Positions 7,827-16,626 of a stretch of 64,000 nucleotides of DNA are shown one piece after another. Made by a program: the position numbers and the translations under genes. Below the pieces are notes generated by a model. That model was not told where the DNA came from and ran no database searches. It was given only the letters and a program-made list of their open reading frames with translations. Source of the stretch: an uncultured Clostridia bacterium (GTDB taxonomy: Bacteria; Bacillota; Clostridia; Oscillospirales; Acutalibacteraceae). Each line of letters starts with the position of its first letter. The first letter of the stretch is position 1. Where the stretch lies: contig CANQPS010000010.1 of NCBI GenBank assembly GCA_947625785.1, positions 47,452 to 111,451 on the forward strand, given 5' to 3'.

Positions 7827-8522
7827 TTGGACAACAGTACAAAATCAAAAAGATTATTTAAATTGGATTTAAGATTGCAAGTTTGTGCTGATATGGTAAA
7901 AAGAGGTTCAAAGGTTGCAGATATAGGAACAGACCACGCATATTTGCCAATATGGCTTTGCAAAAATAATATAGCTTGTTCGGCAATAGCGTCAGATATA
8001 AGAAGAGAACCGTTAAATTCAGCTAAAAAACATATTTTGCAATATGATGCAGAAGATTTTGTTACAACAAGATTATCTGATGGACTTAAAGAATTTAAAA
8101 CCGGTGAATGTGATTGTGTAATTATAGCCGGAATGGGCGGTGAACTAATAAGAAATATTATTTTATCGGCTGATTGGGTGAAAAATAAGGATATAACATT
8201 AATTTTACAGCCTATGACTAAGGGAGAGATTGTCCGTAAAGATTTATCAGCAGAAGGTTTTGATTTAATAGAAGAAAAATCTGTTATGGCTATGGGTAAA
8301 GTTTATACGGTTATGAAATGGATTTATAGTGGAAATATACGGGAAAATGACGATTTTTTTAATTATATGGGACTGCTTGTAAATGACAGGTCAGATACTA
8401 CTCAAAAATATATCGACAGTTTGTTACATCATTTAAGAAATAAGTATGAAGGCTATAAATCGCCTGAAATATTGGATTTAATAAATAAAATTGCACCTTA
8501 TGGAAGTGATATAATTGATTAA
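7827..8522 (+). CDS. trmK: tRNA (adenine(22)-N1)-methyltransferase
   Basis: A SAM-dependent methyltransferase of about 231 residues acting on A22 of tRNA. The SAM-binding motif VADIGTDHAYLP is the hallmark of TrmK (YqfN). The catalytic-domain stretch IIAGMGGELI and ILQPMTK follow. The longest frame starts GTG at 7821, but TTG at 7827 has the better distance from the GGGG site at 7814-7817. The next gene overlaps its end by 8 bp, the same order as yqfN-yqfO in Bacillus. Confidence 0.88.
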   Translation: MDNSTKSKRLFKLDLRLQVCADMVKRGSKVADIGTDHAYLPIWLCKNNIACSAIASDIRREPLNSAKKHILQYDAEDFVTTRLSDGLKEFKTGECDCVIIAGMGGELIRNIILSADWVKNKDITLILQPMTKGEIVRKDLSAEGFDLIEEKSVMAMGKVYTVMKWIYSGNIRENDDFFNYMGLLVNDRSDTTQKYIDSLLHHLRNKYEGYKSPEILDLINKIAPYGSDIID

Positions 8523-9270
8523 AGTTAAAGATATATATGATTATATAAATGAAATAGCACCGTTTGAGATGGCTATGAGTTATGATAATGTAGGATTATT
8601 AATCGGAGAATATAATACAAATGTAAAAAAGGTACTTGTAACTCTTGATATTACAAATTTAGTTGCAGATGAGGCAAAAGAAATAGGTGCAGATTTGATA
8701 ATAAGTCATCACCCTATTATATTTAATCCATTAAGGCGAATAGATAAAAATAGCGTGCAATATAAATTAATTCAAAATAATATAGATGTAATTGCTGCAC
8801 ATACAAATTATGATATGGCGGAAAAGGGTGTAAATTATTCTTTTGCAAAAGCATTAAAACTACAAAATACAAGAGTTTTAGAAAAATATGGTGCTATATT
8901 TGGTGAATTGTTATTTGGAATGACCGACAGAGAATTTGCAAATTATACCGCAAAATGTCTTAATGCACAAGGCGTCAGATATATACAAAGCGATAAAATT
9001 ATTAAAAATGTTGTTGTATGCGGTGGTGCAGGCGGAGATTTAATTTTTGATGTTGTAAAAGAAGGTGCAGATGCGTTTGTTACAGGAGAAATAAAACATC
9101 ACGAAATTATATTTGCCGGAGAGAATAATATAACGGTAGTTGATGCCGGTCACTATAAAACAGAAGATATATTCGCTAATGATTTGATAGCTATGCTTTC
9201 AAGTAAATTTCCTCAAACTGAATTTATAAAATCAAGTTCATTTACTGATAAAATTATATATTTATCATAA
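8515..9270 (+). CDS. Nif3-like dinuclear metal centre protein
   Basis: A 251-residue Nif3/YqfO family protein. Metal-ligand motifs are visible: SHHPIIF near residue 63-69, HTNYDMAE near 98 and the C-terminal GHYKTED. The family is annotated as 'GTP cyclohydrolase I type 2' in databases, but its true function is unclear. It lacks the ~110-residue inserted PII-like domain found in the longer YqfO forms. Starts with TTG inside the end of trmK (GGAAGTG site upstream), so translation is coupled. Confidence 0.88.
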   Translation: MIKVKDIYDYINEIAPFEMAMSYDNVGLLIGEYNTNVKKVLVTLDITNLVADEAKEIGADLIISHHPIIFNPLRRIDKNSVQYKLIQNNIDVIAAHTNYDMAEKGVNYSFAKALKLQNTRVLEKYGAIFGELLFGMTDREFANYTAKCLNAQGVRYIQSDKIIKNVVVCGGAGGDLIFDVVKEGADAFVTGEIKHHEIIFAGENNITVVDAGHYKTEDIFANDLIAMLSSKFPQTEFIKSSSFTDKIIYLS

Positions 9271-9313
9271 ATAAAAAAAGCGAATTTTTGTCTTATTTAA
9301 GTTCCGTAAAACA

Positions 9314-9346
9314 AAAATCAGCCGTTTGATAAACAGGCTGATTTTT
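9314..9346 (+). terminator. Terminator after trmK-Nif3
   Basis: Ten-base stem AAAATCAGCC with GGCTGATTTT around a 12-base loop, followed by T residues. Confidence 0.85.
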
Positions 9347-9686
9347 TGTTGCGCTTACTCTAAGGATTTCACCGAAAAAGTAAACGATTTCTTCGTGATT
9401 TTTGCTAATAGACCAATTGAATTTTTTGATATTATGTAATAATTATTATCTTTAAAGGTTATATAAATATCTGTATGGTATGTTATTGTATATTTAATGG
9501 AAATTTGCATAAATGATATAACAAATTTTTTATTGTTTTGTGCTTATAATAGAATATCGGCGAAAAAAATCGCAAATTTCCTTTAACGCAATAAAAAAAG
9601 TCGTAAATATAATATCATAAATATAGTTATGTTGAATTTAATATTGTTAAATAAATGAACTAATATTGACATTTGGAGGAATTTAT
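9347..9686. other. Non-coding leader upstream of the Na/Pi cotransporter gene
   Basis: About 340 bases with no convincing gene. It is very AT-rich. I see no riboswitch fold or obvious Pho-box. It must carry the promoter of the gene at 9687, but several TATAAT-like strings make the choice uncertain. Confidence 0.5.
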
Positions 9687-11345
9687 ATGCACCTCAAAGA
9701 TTTATTACTTATGTTAGGAGGGCTGGCTCTTTTTCTGTATGGTATGAAAATAATGGGAGAAGGATTGGAACTTTGTGCAGGAAGTAAGCTGAGAACTCTT
9801 ATAAGTAAATTAACTAAAAATAAATTTTTGGGAACATTAGTGGGATTTGTAGTTACAGCAGTAATACAAAGCTCGTCTGCAACAACGGTTATGGTAATAG
9901 GATTTGTAAATGCCGGTATAATGACCCTTGGACAAGCAGTTGGTGTTATAATGGGTGCTAATATTGGTACAACTGTTACGGGACTTATGATGTCCTTGAA
10001 AATTTCAGAGATTGCACCAATAGCGATTTTTATAGGAGTGCTTTTTGTTATGTTCTTTAAAAAGAATTTCTATAAAAATCTTGGTCAGGTTATAGCAGGT
10101 TTTGGTATGTTATTCTTTGGTATGTCAACAATGAGTAATGCTATGTCACCTCTAAAAGAATCGGAATTTTTTCTTAGTATAATTTCAACTTTTTCAAATC
10201 CGGCTATTGGAATACTTATTGGTATTGGATTTACAGCACTTATACAAAGTTCATCGGCATCTACGGGTGTTCTTATATCTCTTGCATCGGCGGGGGCTAT
10301 ATCGCTTCCAAATGCTATATTTTTTGTATATGGTCAAAATATTGGTACTTGTATAACAGCAATGATTTCTTCAATAGGTGCAAGCAGAGCAGCCAAAAGA
10401 ACTGCCGTAGTTCATTTAACATTTAATATTTTTGGTTCGTTATTATTTATAATATTGACTTTAATTTTGCCTTTGACAAGTTGGATACAAGCTATTGCTC
10501 CAAACAGTGTCCAGCTGCAAATTTCAATAATTCATATATTATTCAATGTGGTAAGTACGGCTTTGTTATTACCAATGAGTGATTTGTTGATAAAGATTGC
10601 AAGAAGAGTAGTTCCGGGTAAAGATGAAGAAGAAACAGCTCTAAGAATGAAATATCTCGACCAAAGAATACTTGGTATGCCTGCTATGGCAGTTACGCAG
10701 GTTATTAAAGAAGTTGAAAGAATGTGCGATTTAGCAAGATGGAATTATACATATTCTATGAAGGCTGTTATGGAAAAAGATAAAACAATGTCTGCAAAAG
10801 TTGCCGAAAATGAAGAAGTTATAGACTTTTTAAATTATAATATTACTCAATATCTTATAAAAATAAATGCACTTGATATAGACGATAAAGATAGATTGAC
10901 ATTAGGAGCATTACATCATGTAGTTACGGATTTGGAAAGAATAGGTGACCATTGCGAAAATTTATGCGAACTTGCCGAACAAATTATTGATGAAACAGCA
11001 CCGTTAAGTATTGTCGCACAAGAGGAATTAAGTCAGATTAACAAAAGCGTATTTGCAATAATTAATGATTCAATAGATATGTTTATGACAAATTCATACA
11101 ATATTTCTCTGGTTAAAGAGATTAATGATTTAGAGGACAGGATAGATGATTTAACTCAACTGTCAAAAGAAAATCATATCGAAAGATTAAATAGAGGCGA
11201 ATGTACAGCCGCATCAGGCGCTGTATTTATGGATTTGCTTACAAATCTCGAAAGAATAGCAGACCACTGCACAAATGTAGCGTTTTGCGTCTATGAAAGA
11301 ACACATTCTGTAAATAAGATTTCAGAATTAGAGCCTAATAATTAA
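9687..11345 (+). CDS. Na+/phosphate cotransporter family protein with C-terminal PhoU-like domain
   Basis: A 552-residue protein. The N-terminal ~300 residues are membranous and carry two inverted repeats, each with the family's QSSS motif (QSSSATTVMV and QSSSASTGVL), which bind phosphate and sodium in the NptA/SLC34 type. The last ~220 residues form helices with PhoU-like repeats (ERIGDHCENL and ERIADHCTNV), as in YjbB-type proteins. The longest frame starts at 9666, but this runs through the GGAGGA site at 9675-9680; ATG at 9687 is the right distance away. It probably imports or exports phosphate. Next gene follows 25 bp on. Confidence 0.9.
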   Translation: MHLKDLLLMLGGLALFLYGMKIMGEGLELCAGSKLRTLISKLTKNKFLGTLVGFVVTAVIQSSSATTVMVIGFVNAGIMTLGQAVGVIMGANIGTTVTGLMMSLKISEIAPIAIFIGVLFVMFFKKNFYKNLGQVIAGFGMLFFGMSTMSNAMSPLKESEFFLSIISTFSNPAIGILIGIGFTALIQSSSASTGVLISLASAGAISLPNAIFFVYGQNIGTCITAMISSIGASRAAKRTAVVHLTFNIFGSLLFIILTLILPLTSWIQAIAPNSVQLQISIIHILFNVVSTALLLPMSDLLIKIARRVVPGKDEEETALRMKYLDQRILGMPAMAVTQVIKEVERMCDLARWNYTYSMKAVMEKDKTMSAKVAENEEVIDFLNYNITQYLIKINALDIDDKDRLTLGALHHVVTDLERIGDHCENLCELAEQIIDETAPLSIVAQEELSQINKSVFAIINDSIDMFMTNSYNISLVKEINDLEDRIDDLTQLSKENHIERLNRGECTAASGAVFMDLLTNLERIADHCTNVAFCVYERTHSVNKISELEPNN

Positions 11346-11370
11346 TATTAATTTTTTGGAGAGTGATATT

Positions 11371-12135
11371 ATGATTTTTGCACTTGATATAGGAAATACA
11401 AATATAGTTATAGGCTGTTTTAAAGAAGATAATATATTATTTGTATCAAGAATAGCGACCGACAGGATTAAAACTGATGATGAATATGCGATTACTTTTA
11501 TGAATATCTTTAATATGAATAATATTAGCATTAAAGATATAGAAGGTAGTATAGTATCAAGTGTAGTACCGCCGCTTGTTAATACTATAAAATCCGCTGT
11601 ACAAAAGCTAATCGGTAAAAGACCTATGATAGTATCACCGGGATTAAAAACGGGACTTAATATTACAATAGATAATCCCGCACAATTAGGAAGCGATTTA
11701 GTAGTAAATGCTGTCGCAGGTATAAATTACTATTCTAAACCTCTTATAATAATTGATATGGGTACAGCATCTACTATTTCAGTCATAGATAAAAAAAATA
11801 ATTATTTAGGTGGCATAATAATACCCGGTGTTGATGTATCGCAAGAGGCATTGATTTCGAAAACATCACAACTTATGAAGATAAGCCTTGAACCGCCAAA
11901 AAATATCATAGGAAAAAATACAGTAGATTGTATGAAAAGTGGTGCTATATTCGGTAATGCTGCTATGATAGACGGTATTATTGATAGGATAGAACAAGAA
12001 ATAAACTGTATACCAACAGTCGTGGCAACAGGCGGTTTATCGGGTTGTATAATACCTTATTGCAAAAAAAATATAATATATGACAGCAACCTTTTATTAA
12101 AAGGTTTGCGTTTAATTTATTATAAAAATATCTGA
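11371..12135 (+). CDS. coaX: Type III pantothenate kinase
   Basis: First step of coenzyme A synthesis. The 254-residue protein begins with the ASKHA phosphate loop MIFALDIGNTN and contains the second phosphate motif DMGTASTISV and the adenosine motif ATGGLSG. This is the CoaX family that needs a monovalent cation and is not inhibited by CoA. ATG at 11371 is used because TTG at 11356 lies in the GGAGAG ribosome site. It lies between a phosphate transporter and aspartate kinase on the plus strand. Confidence 0.93.
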   Translation: MIFALDIGNTNIVIGCFKEDNILFVSRIATDRIKTDDEYAITFMNIFNMNNISIKDIEGSIVSSVVPPLVNTIKSAVQKLIGKRPMIVSPGLKTGLNITIDNPAQLGSDLVVNAVAGINYYSKPLIIIDMGTASTISVIDKKNNYLGGIIIPGVDVSQEALISKTSQLMKISLEPPKNIIGKNTVDCMKSGAIFGNAAMIDGIIDRIEQEINCIPTVVATGGLSGCIIPYCKKNIIYDSNLLLKGLRLIYYKNI

Positions 12136-12170
12136 AAGTGATTTATTATAAAATGTGGAGGTAATATAAA

Positions 12171-13481
12171 ATGAAAAAGGTAGTAAAGTTCGGCGGCAGT
12201 TCGCTTGCAAGTGCCGAGCAATTTAAAAAGGTCAGTGATATTATAAGAGCAGATGAAAGCAGAAAATTTGTTGTACCGTCTGCACCGGGAAAAAGATTTC
12301 CAGATGATATAAAAGTAACAGATATGCTTTATAATTGTTATAGAACTGCCTCAGAAGGCAAAAGTATTAAAGATTCTGTTGAGAAAATTAAAGCTCGTTA
12401 TAATGAGATTATTAATGGTTTAGGTTTAGATTTATCTCTCGATTACGAGTTTGAAGTTTTAGAAAAGAATTTTATTGATCAGATAGGTGTTGATTACGCT
12501 GCGTCAAGAGGCGAATATCTCAATGGTATAATTATGGCTAATTATTTAGGCTATGAGTTTGTCGATGCCGCAACGGTTATTTTCTTTAATGATGACGGAA
12601 CATTTAATGCAAGTCTAACAAATGAGATTTTATCCAAAAAACTTGAAAGTGTAGAAAGAGCTGTTGTACCGGGATTTTATGGTGCGAAAAAGAATGGTGA
12701 AGTTAAGACATTTTCGAGGGGCGGTTCAGATGTAACCGGTTCAATCGTTGCTAAGGCAATAAAGGCAGACTTATACGAAAATTGGACAGATGTATCAGGA
12801 TTTTTGGTTGCAGACCCAAGAATAGTTAATAATCCTCAGGTTATTACAACAATTACTTATAAGGAACTTAGAGAATTGTCATATATGGGTGCAACGGTAT
12901 TGCACGAAGATGCTATTTTCCCTGTAAGAAAAGAAGGTATTCCGATAAATATAAGAAATACTAATGCTCCGCAAGATGAGGGAACTATGATTGTTGAAAG
13001 TACCTGCAAAAAAACACCTAATATTATTACAGGTATAGCAGGCAAAAAAGGCTTCACCGCTGTTAATATCGAAAAAGATATGATGAACTCCGAAATTGGC
13101 TTCGGCAGAAAAGTTTTGAGTGCATTTGAGGAAAATGGTATTTCATTTGAGCATACTCCGTCAGGTATAGATACAATGACAATATTCGTCCATCAAACGG
13201 AGTTTGAGGAAAAAGAACAGTTAGTAATGTCAGCAATCCATAAATATGCTTCACCTGATTCTATCGAACTTGAAACAGATCTTGCACTTATTGCGGTAGT
13301 AGGACGAGGAATGAAATCAAACAGAGGTACAGCCGCAAAAATATTTGAGGCTCTTGCAAAAGCTAATATTAATATTAAGATGATAGACCAAGGTTCGAGT
13401 GAGTTGAATATAATTATCGGTGTAAGAAATGAAGATTTTGAAAATGCTATTAAATCTATTTACAATATATTTGTAAAATAA
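12171..13481 (+). CDS. lysC: Aspartate kinase
   Basis: Phosphorylates L-aspartate at the head of lysine, threonine and methionine synthesis. The 436-residue protein starts with the kinase motif KVVKFGGSSLAS, has the substrate stretch SRGGSDVTGS and ends with two ACT domains (IAGKKGFTAVNIEKD; LIAVVGRGMKSNRG), so feedback control by an amino acid is likely. The monofunctional length fits class with two ACT repeats and no homoserine dehydrogenase part. No lysine riboswitch is present in the 35-bp gap upstream. Which amino acid inhibits it cannot be told. Confidence 0.93.
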   Translation: MKKVVKFGGSSLASAEQFKKVSDIIRADESRKFVVPSAPGKRFPDDIKVTDMLYNCYRTASEGKSIKDSVEKIKARYNEIINGLGLDLSLDYEFEVLEKNFIDQIGVDYAASRGEYLNGIIMANYLGYEFVDAATVIFFNDDGTFNASLTNEILSKKLESVERAVVPGFYGAKKNGEVKTFSRGGSDVTGSIVAKAIKADLYENWTDVSGFLVADPRIVNNPQVITTITYKELRELSYMGATVLHEDAIFPVRKEGIPINIRNTNAPQDEGTMIVESTCKKTPNIITGIAGKKGFTAVNIEKDMMNSEIGFGRKVLSAFEENGISFEHTPSGIDTMTIFVHQTEFEEKEQLVMSAIHKYASPDSIELETDLALIAVVGRGMKSNRGTAAKIFEALAKANINIKMIDQGSSELNIIIGVRNEDFENAIKSIYNIFVK

Positions 13482-13523
13482 AATTATAAAAATTCTCTTA
13501 TTTGAGTATTTCTCTGCAACTTC

Positions 13524-13572
13524 AAAAAATATCTCTGTTACAATTTAAAAAAAGTAACAGAGATATTTTTTT
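13524..13572. terminator. Bidirectional terminator between aspartate kinase and DUF4364 gene
   Basis: An 18-bp stem (AAAAATATCTCTGTTAC with GTAACAGAGATATTTTT) with A and T runs on both sides lies between two convergent genes, so it serves both. Confidence 0.88.
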
Positions 13573-14162
13573 TATATTTCATTGAAAATATCTTTAATTA
13601 AATCATTATCCATAGTAACACCTGCAAGTATAATACGGTATATTAAATCAGGTCTTTTTTGAAAATTTTCTTTAACCTGATTTGCCTGTAATAAATCAGG
13701 TACATAAAGCATAAAAGATAGTAACTCGTTTGAATTATTAACATCACCAACTACTGTGCATTTTACAGAATAACCGTTTTCAAGAGGGGTAATTTCAACT
13801 GTATTTTCTTTTTCGAGCTGCCTTTTTGAAAGAAGATTTATGGCAGTATTTAAAGTTTTTTCTCTTACAGAGATTGGAACAGACGATATTAATTGCTCAG
13901 CAATGAGTTTGCCTGTTTCGGTTACGGAGTAAAGTTCGTTTTTATCATAAGAATAAATATTATTCATATTTTTTAAATCCTCAAAGGCTGATACAACTTC
14001 AAAATAATTGGCAAGATTATTTTCCTGTAAGACGCTGACAATATCTTCCTCACTTAAAGGAGTAGAAATACTTTTAAGTAAATAACAAATTAAAATTTTA
14101 ATGTCGTTCTTGGAGCGTAAACCTCCTATTTCAACACCCGCCGAAAAAGCATCAAAAGCCAT
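13572..14162 (-). CDS. DUF4364 family protein
   Basis: A 196-residue protein that matches DUF4364 from its opening (MAFDAFSAG, then GLRSKNDIKIL) over its whole length. Family members are common in clostridia. The first ~95 residues look like a winged-helix domain (helix - helix - LSEEDIVSVL - beta wing around YSVTETGK), so DNA binding is possible, but no function is established. ATG at 14162 has an AAAGGGG site. It is transcribed alone, away from nfeD. Confidence 0.82.
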   Translation of the reverse strand: MAFDAFSAGVEIGGLRSKNDIKILICYLLKSISTPLSEEDIVSVLQENNLANYFEVVSAFEDLKNMNNIYSYDKNELYSVTETGKLIAEQLISSVPISVREKTLNTAINLLSKRQLEKENTVEITPLENGYSVKCTVVGDVNNSNELLSFMLYVPDLLQANQVKENFQKRPDLIYRIILAGVTMDNDLIKDIFNEI

Positions 14163-14358
14163 TGCATAAACACCCCTTTATTTTTTTTAACATATATTAT
14201 ATCATATAAACTATAAAAATTATATGTATTTTTTGTAAAATAAAAATAATTTCTACATCTGTAAATATTTTACATATATAACAATTATATCCTAATTCGG
14301 AAAAGATTTTAAATCTTATGAATATCTTGTAAATTAGTCAAATTGTATCATTTTATTG

Positions 14359-14387
14359 TTGAAAATAAAAAGATTTTTTGTTATAAT
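14359..14387 (+). promoter_or_regulatory. Sigma-A type promoter for nfeD-SPFH
   Basis: TTGAAA at 14359-14364, 17-base spacer, TATAAT at 14382-14387, 25 bases before the nfeD start. Confidence 0.75.
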
Positions 14388-14411
14388 AAATCATAAGAAG
14401 GGAAGGTGTTT

Positions 14412-14867
14412 ATGATGGACTGGACTATATCATTAATATGGTTTGGAATAATAATATTAACTATTTTTTTAGAATCTATAAATGGTCAGCTTATATCAAT
14501 TTGGTTTATGTTAGGCTCAGTTGCAGCCTTAATAGCAAGTTTTTTAGGAGTACCATTTATATGGCAGTTAGTGATATTTTTAATCTTGTCTATTGTCAGT
14601 CTTGTAGTTGCAAGACCTTTTGTAAAAAAATTCATAAAATTAAAAGTTGAAGATACAAATTCCGGCAGATGTGTTGGTAAAATAGGAATTGTTGTAGAAG
14701 AAATCGGTGGAATTGAATCAAAGGGACAGGTTAAAGTTTTAGGAAATATTTGGACGGCTATATCAGAGGGAAAAGATAAAATTTCTGTCGGTTCAGAAGT
14801 TATGGTTTTAAAAATAGATGGTGTAAAACTTATAGTTGAACCTGTTAAACAAACGATTAATGTATAA
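14412..14867 (+). CDS. NfeD family membrane protein (short form)
   Basis: A 151-residue protein with three hydrophobic segments in the first ~80 residues and a C-terminal OB-fold of the NfeD type (GKIGIVVEEIGG, then GQVKVLGNIWTAIS). It is the short form without the ClpP-like protease domain. The start is ATG 14412, five bases after GGAAGG. Short NfeD proteins are nearly always next to SPFH proteins and assist them in membrane microdomains; the SPFH gene lies 26 bp downstream. Confidence 0.88.
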   Translation: MMDWTISLIWFGIIILTIFLESINGQLISIWFMLGSVAALIASFLGVPFIWQLVIFLILSIVSLVVARPFVKKFIKLKVEDTNSGRCVGKIGIVVEEIGGIESKGQVKVLGNIWTAISEGKDKISVGSEVMVLKIDGVKLIVEPVKQTINV

Positions 14868-14893
14868 TTTTATAAGAAAGTAGGTAGATTGAT

Positions 14894-15802
14894 ATGCCAT
14901 ATCTTATTATAGCAGTTGTATTAATATTAATTTTAGTTGTAATTTCGTGTATAAAAATTGTTCCACAGGCTAATGCGTTTGTTATCGAAAGACTTGGAAC
15001 ATATAATTCAACTTGGGCTACGGGGCCGCATATTAAGTTGCCTTTTATAGAGAGAATTGCCCGTAAAGTATCTTTAAAAGAACAAGTTTTAGATTTCCCT
15101 CCTCAGCCTGTTATAACCAAGGATAATGTTACAATGCAAATTGATACGGTTGTATATTTTCAGATTACTGACCCAAAGCTCTATGCTTATGGTGTGGAAA
15201 GTCCTATATCAGCTATTGAAAATTTATCAGCTACAACATTAAGAAATATTATCGGTGAACTTGAACTTGATAATACTTTAACGGCTCGTGACAGTATTAA
15301 TAAAAAAATTCGTTCTATCCTTGATGAAGCAACAGATGCTTGGGGCATTAAAGTAAATAGAGTTGAATTGAAGAATATTTTGCCGCCAAGAGAAATCCAA
15401 GACGCTATGGAAAAACAAATGAAAGCTGAAAGAGAACGCCGTGCTAAAATTCTTGATGCAGAGGGTGCTAAAAGAAGTGAAATCCTTATTGCAGAAGGTA
15501 ATAAGGCATCGGCAATCCTGAGAGCAGAAGCTATGAGAGAATCAAAAATTATAGAAGCACAAGGTGAATCAGAAGCTATTCTTGCTGTACAAAAAGCGTA
15601 TGCACAAAGTTTGCAAATGTTAAATGAGGTTTCACCAACAGATGCGGTTATTGCATTAAAAAGCTTAGAGGCATTCCAGAAAGCAGCAGATGGTAAAGCT
15701 ACTAAAATTATTATTCCATCAGAAATACAAAGCCTTGCAGGACTTGCAACTTCTATTAAAGAAATTGCAACTGATAGAAATATACAAAAACCAAAATTAT
15801 AA
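14894..15802 (+). CDS. SPFH/Band 7 domain protein (stomatin/QmcA-like)
   Basis: A 302-residue protein with one N-terminal membrane anchor (residues ~2-22), then the Band 7 domain (AFVIERLGTY ... PRREIQDAMEKQMKAERERRA type), a long charged and alanine-rich coiled coil (~170-235) and a C-terminal segment ending in IQSLAGLATSIKEI. This order is that of stomatin-like QmcA/YbbK proteins that form large rings in the membrane. It is co-transcribed with nfeD. Confidence 0.9.
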   Translation: MPYLIIAVVLILILVVISCIKIVPQANAFVIERLGTYNSTWATGPHIKLPFIERIARKVSLKEQVLDFPPQPVITKDNVTMQIDTVVYFQITDPKLYAYGVESPISAIENLSATTLRNIIGELELDNTLTARDSINKKIRSILDEATDAWGIKVNRVELKNILPPREIQDAMEKQMKAERERRAKILDAEGAKRSEILIAEGNKASAILRAEAMRESKIIEAQGESEAILAVQKAYAQSLQMLNEVSPTDAVIALKSLEAFQKAADGKATKIIIPSEIQSLAGLATSIKEIATDRNIQKPKL

Positions 15803-15811
15803 TATTATTTT

Positions 15812-15855
15812 AATTCCCACACATAAATATAAATTTTTGTGTGGGAATTTTTAAA
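15812..15855 (+). terminator. Terminator after the SPFH gene
   Basis: Twelve-base stem AATTCCCACACA with TGTGTGGGAATT, followed by TTTTAAATTT. Confidence 0.85.
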
Positions 15856-15858
15856 TTT

Positions 15859-15957
15859 CTTGAAAGTTTTAAAAGTTTTAATAGAACTTTTTTCAAAAGG
15901 TTCTCTCAACGGGTCGAGGGCAGAGCCATATTGGATTGTAAAGCAAAGCAAAGCCCC
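15859..15957 (-). repeat. Decayed half copy of the 194-bp palindromic element
   Basis: This stretch matches the reverse strand of the middle-to-left half of the element at 33145-33338. Shared blocks are TTGAAAGTTTTAA, AGAACTTTTTTCAAAA, GTTCTCT, AACGGGT, GGGCAGAGCC-type and AAGCAAAGCCCCACA. It has point changes and small insertions, and the other arm is missing. It lies between the SPFH terminator and the purE promoter. Confidence 0.7.
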
Positions 15958-15978
15958 ACAACCTTAATTAAAAAAGTA

Positions 15979-16007
15979 TTGTAACAAAACTGTGAATATG
16001 TTATAAT
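15979..16007 (+). promoter_or_regulatory. Sigma-A type promoter for the purine operon
   Basis: TTGTAA at 15979-15984, 17-base spacer, TATAAT at 16002-16007; purE starts at 16066. No purine riboswitch fold is seen in the short leader. Confidence 0.7.
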
Positions 16008-16065
16008 CAGTAGTATATTGTAAATTATTATAAAAATTCAGTATATTGACAGGAGTGTATATTTT

Positions 16066-16569
16066 ATGTCAGAAATTAAGAAAGTTGCCGTTATTATGGG
16101 CAGCGATAGTGATTTCCCAATAGTTTCAGGGGCTGTTCAGGTATTAAAAAAATATGGTGTGCCTTTTGAAGCAAGAATATTGTCTGCACATAGAACACCA
16201 CAGGAGGCTGCTGAATTTTCAGCAACCGCCAAGGAAAATGGTTTTGGAGTGATTATAGCCGCCGCAGGTATGGCAGCACATCTTGCAGGTGTACTTGCAG
16301 CACATACTACATTGCCGGTTATAGGTATTCCTATAAAATCAACCTTTGAAGGATTAGACGCATTACTCGCAACAGTTATGATGCCAAGCGGAATACCTGT
16401 TGCAACGGTTGCCGTAAACGGTGCTAAAAATGCTGCTATACTTGCAGTTCAGATGTTAGCATTGTCTAATGACGAACTTGCCCATAAACTTGCAAAAGAA
16501 AAAATTGATATGGTTAATGCTATTGAGGAAAAAAATCAGGCTATTCAACAAAAATTACTTGAATTATAA
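16066..16569 (+). CDS. purE: 5-(carboxyamino)imidazole ribonucleotide mutase / AIR carboxylase
   Basis: A 167-residue PurE protein. The phosphate-binding start VIMGSDSDFP, the SAHRTP motif and GMAAHLAG are typical. There is no purK gene beside it, and the stretch MMPSGIPVATV differs from the GGVPVATV-type motif of many class I enzymes. That makes a class II enzyme, which uses CO2 and AIR directly, possible; this is inference and not decided here. First gene of a seven-gene purine operon. Confidence 0.93.
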   Translation: MSEIKKVAVIMGSDSDFPIVSGAVQVLKKYGVPFEARILSAHRTPQEAAEFSATAKENGFGVIIAAAGMAAHLAGVLAAHTTLPVIGIPIKSTFEGLDALLATVMMPSGIPVATVAVNGAKNAAILAVQMLALSNDELAHKLAKEKIDMVNAIEEKNQAIQQKLLEL

Positions 16570-16626
16570 TCAATTAATATACTGAAAATTAGTGGATTTT
16601 TGACCATATAAAGAGAGGTTTTATTT

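Noticed and set aside
12136..12170. Lysine riboswitch ahead of aspartate kinase
   Set aside because: Only 35 bp separate it from coaX, far too short for the L box.
16008..16065. Purine riboswitch ahead of purE
   Set aside because: The leader is too short and lacks the conserved loop sequences of the purine aptamer.
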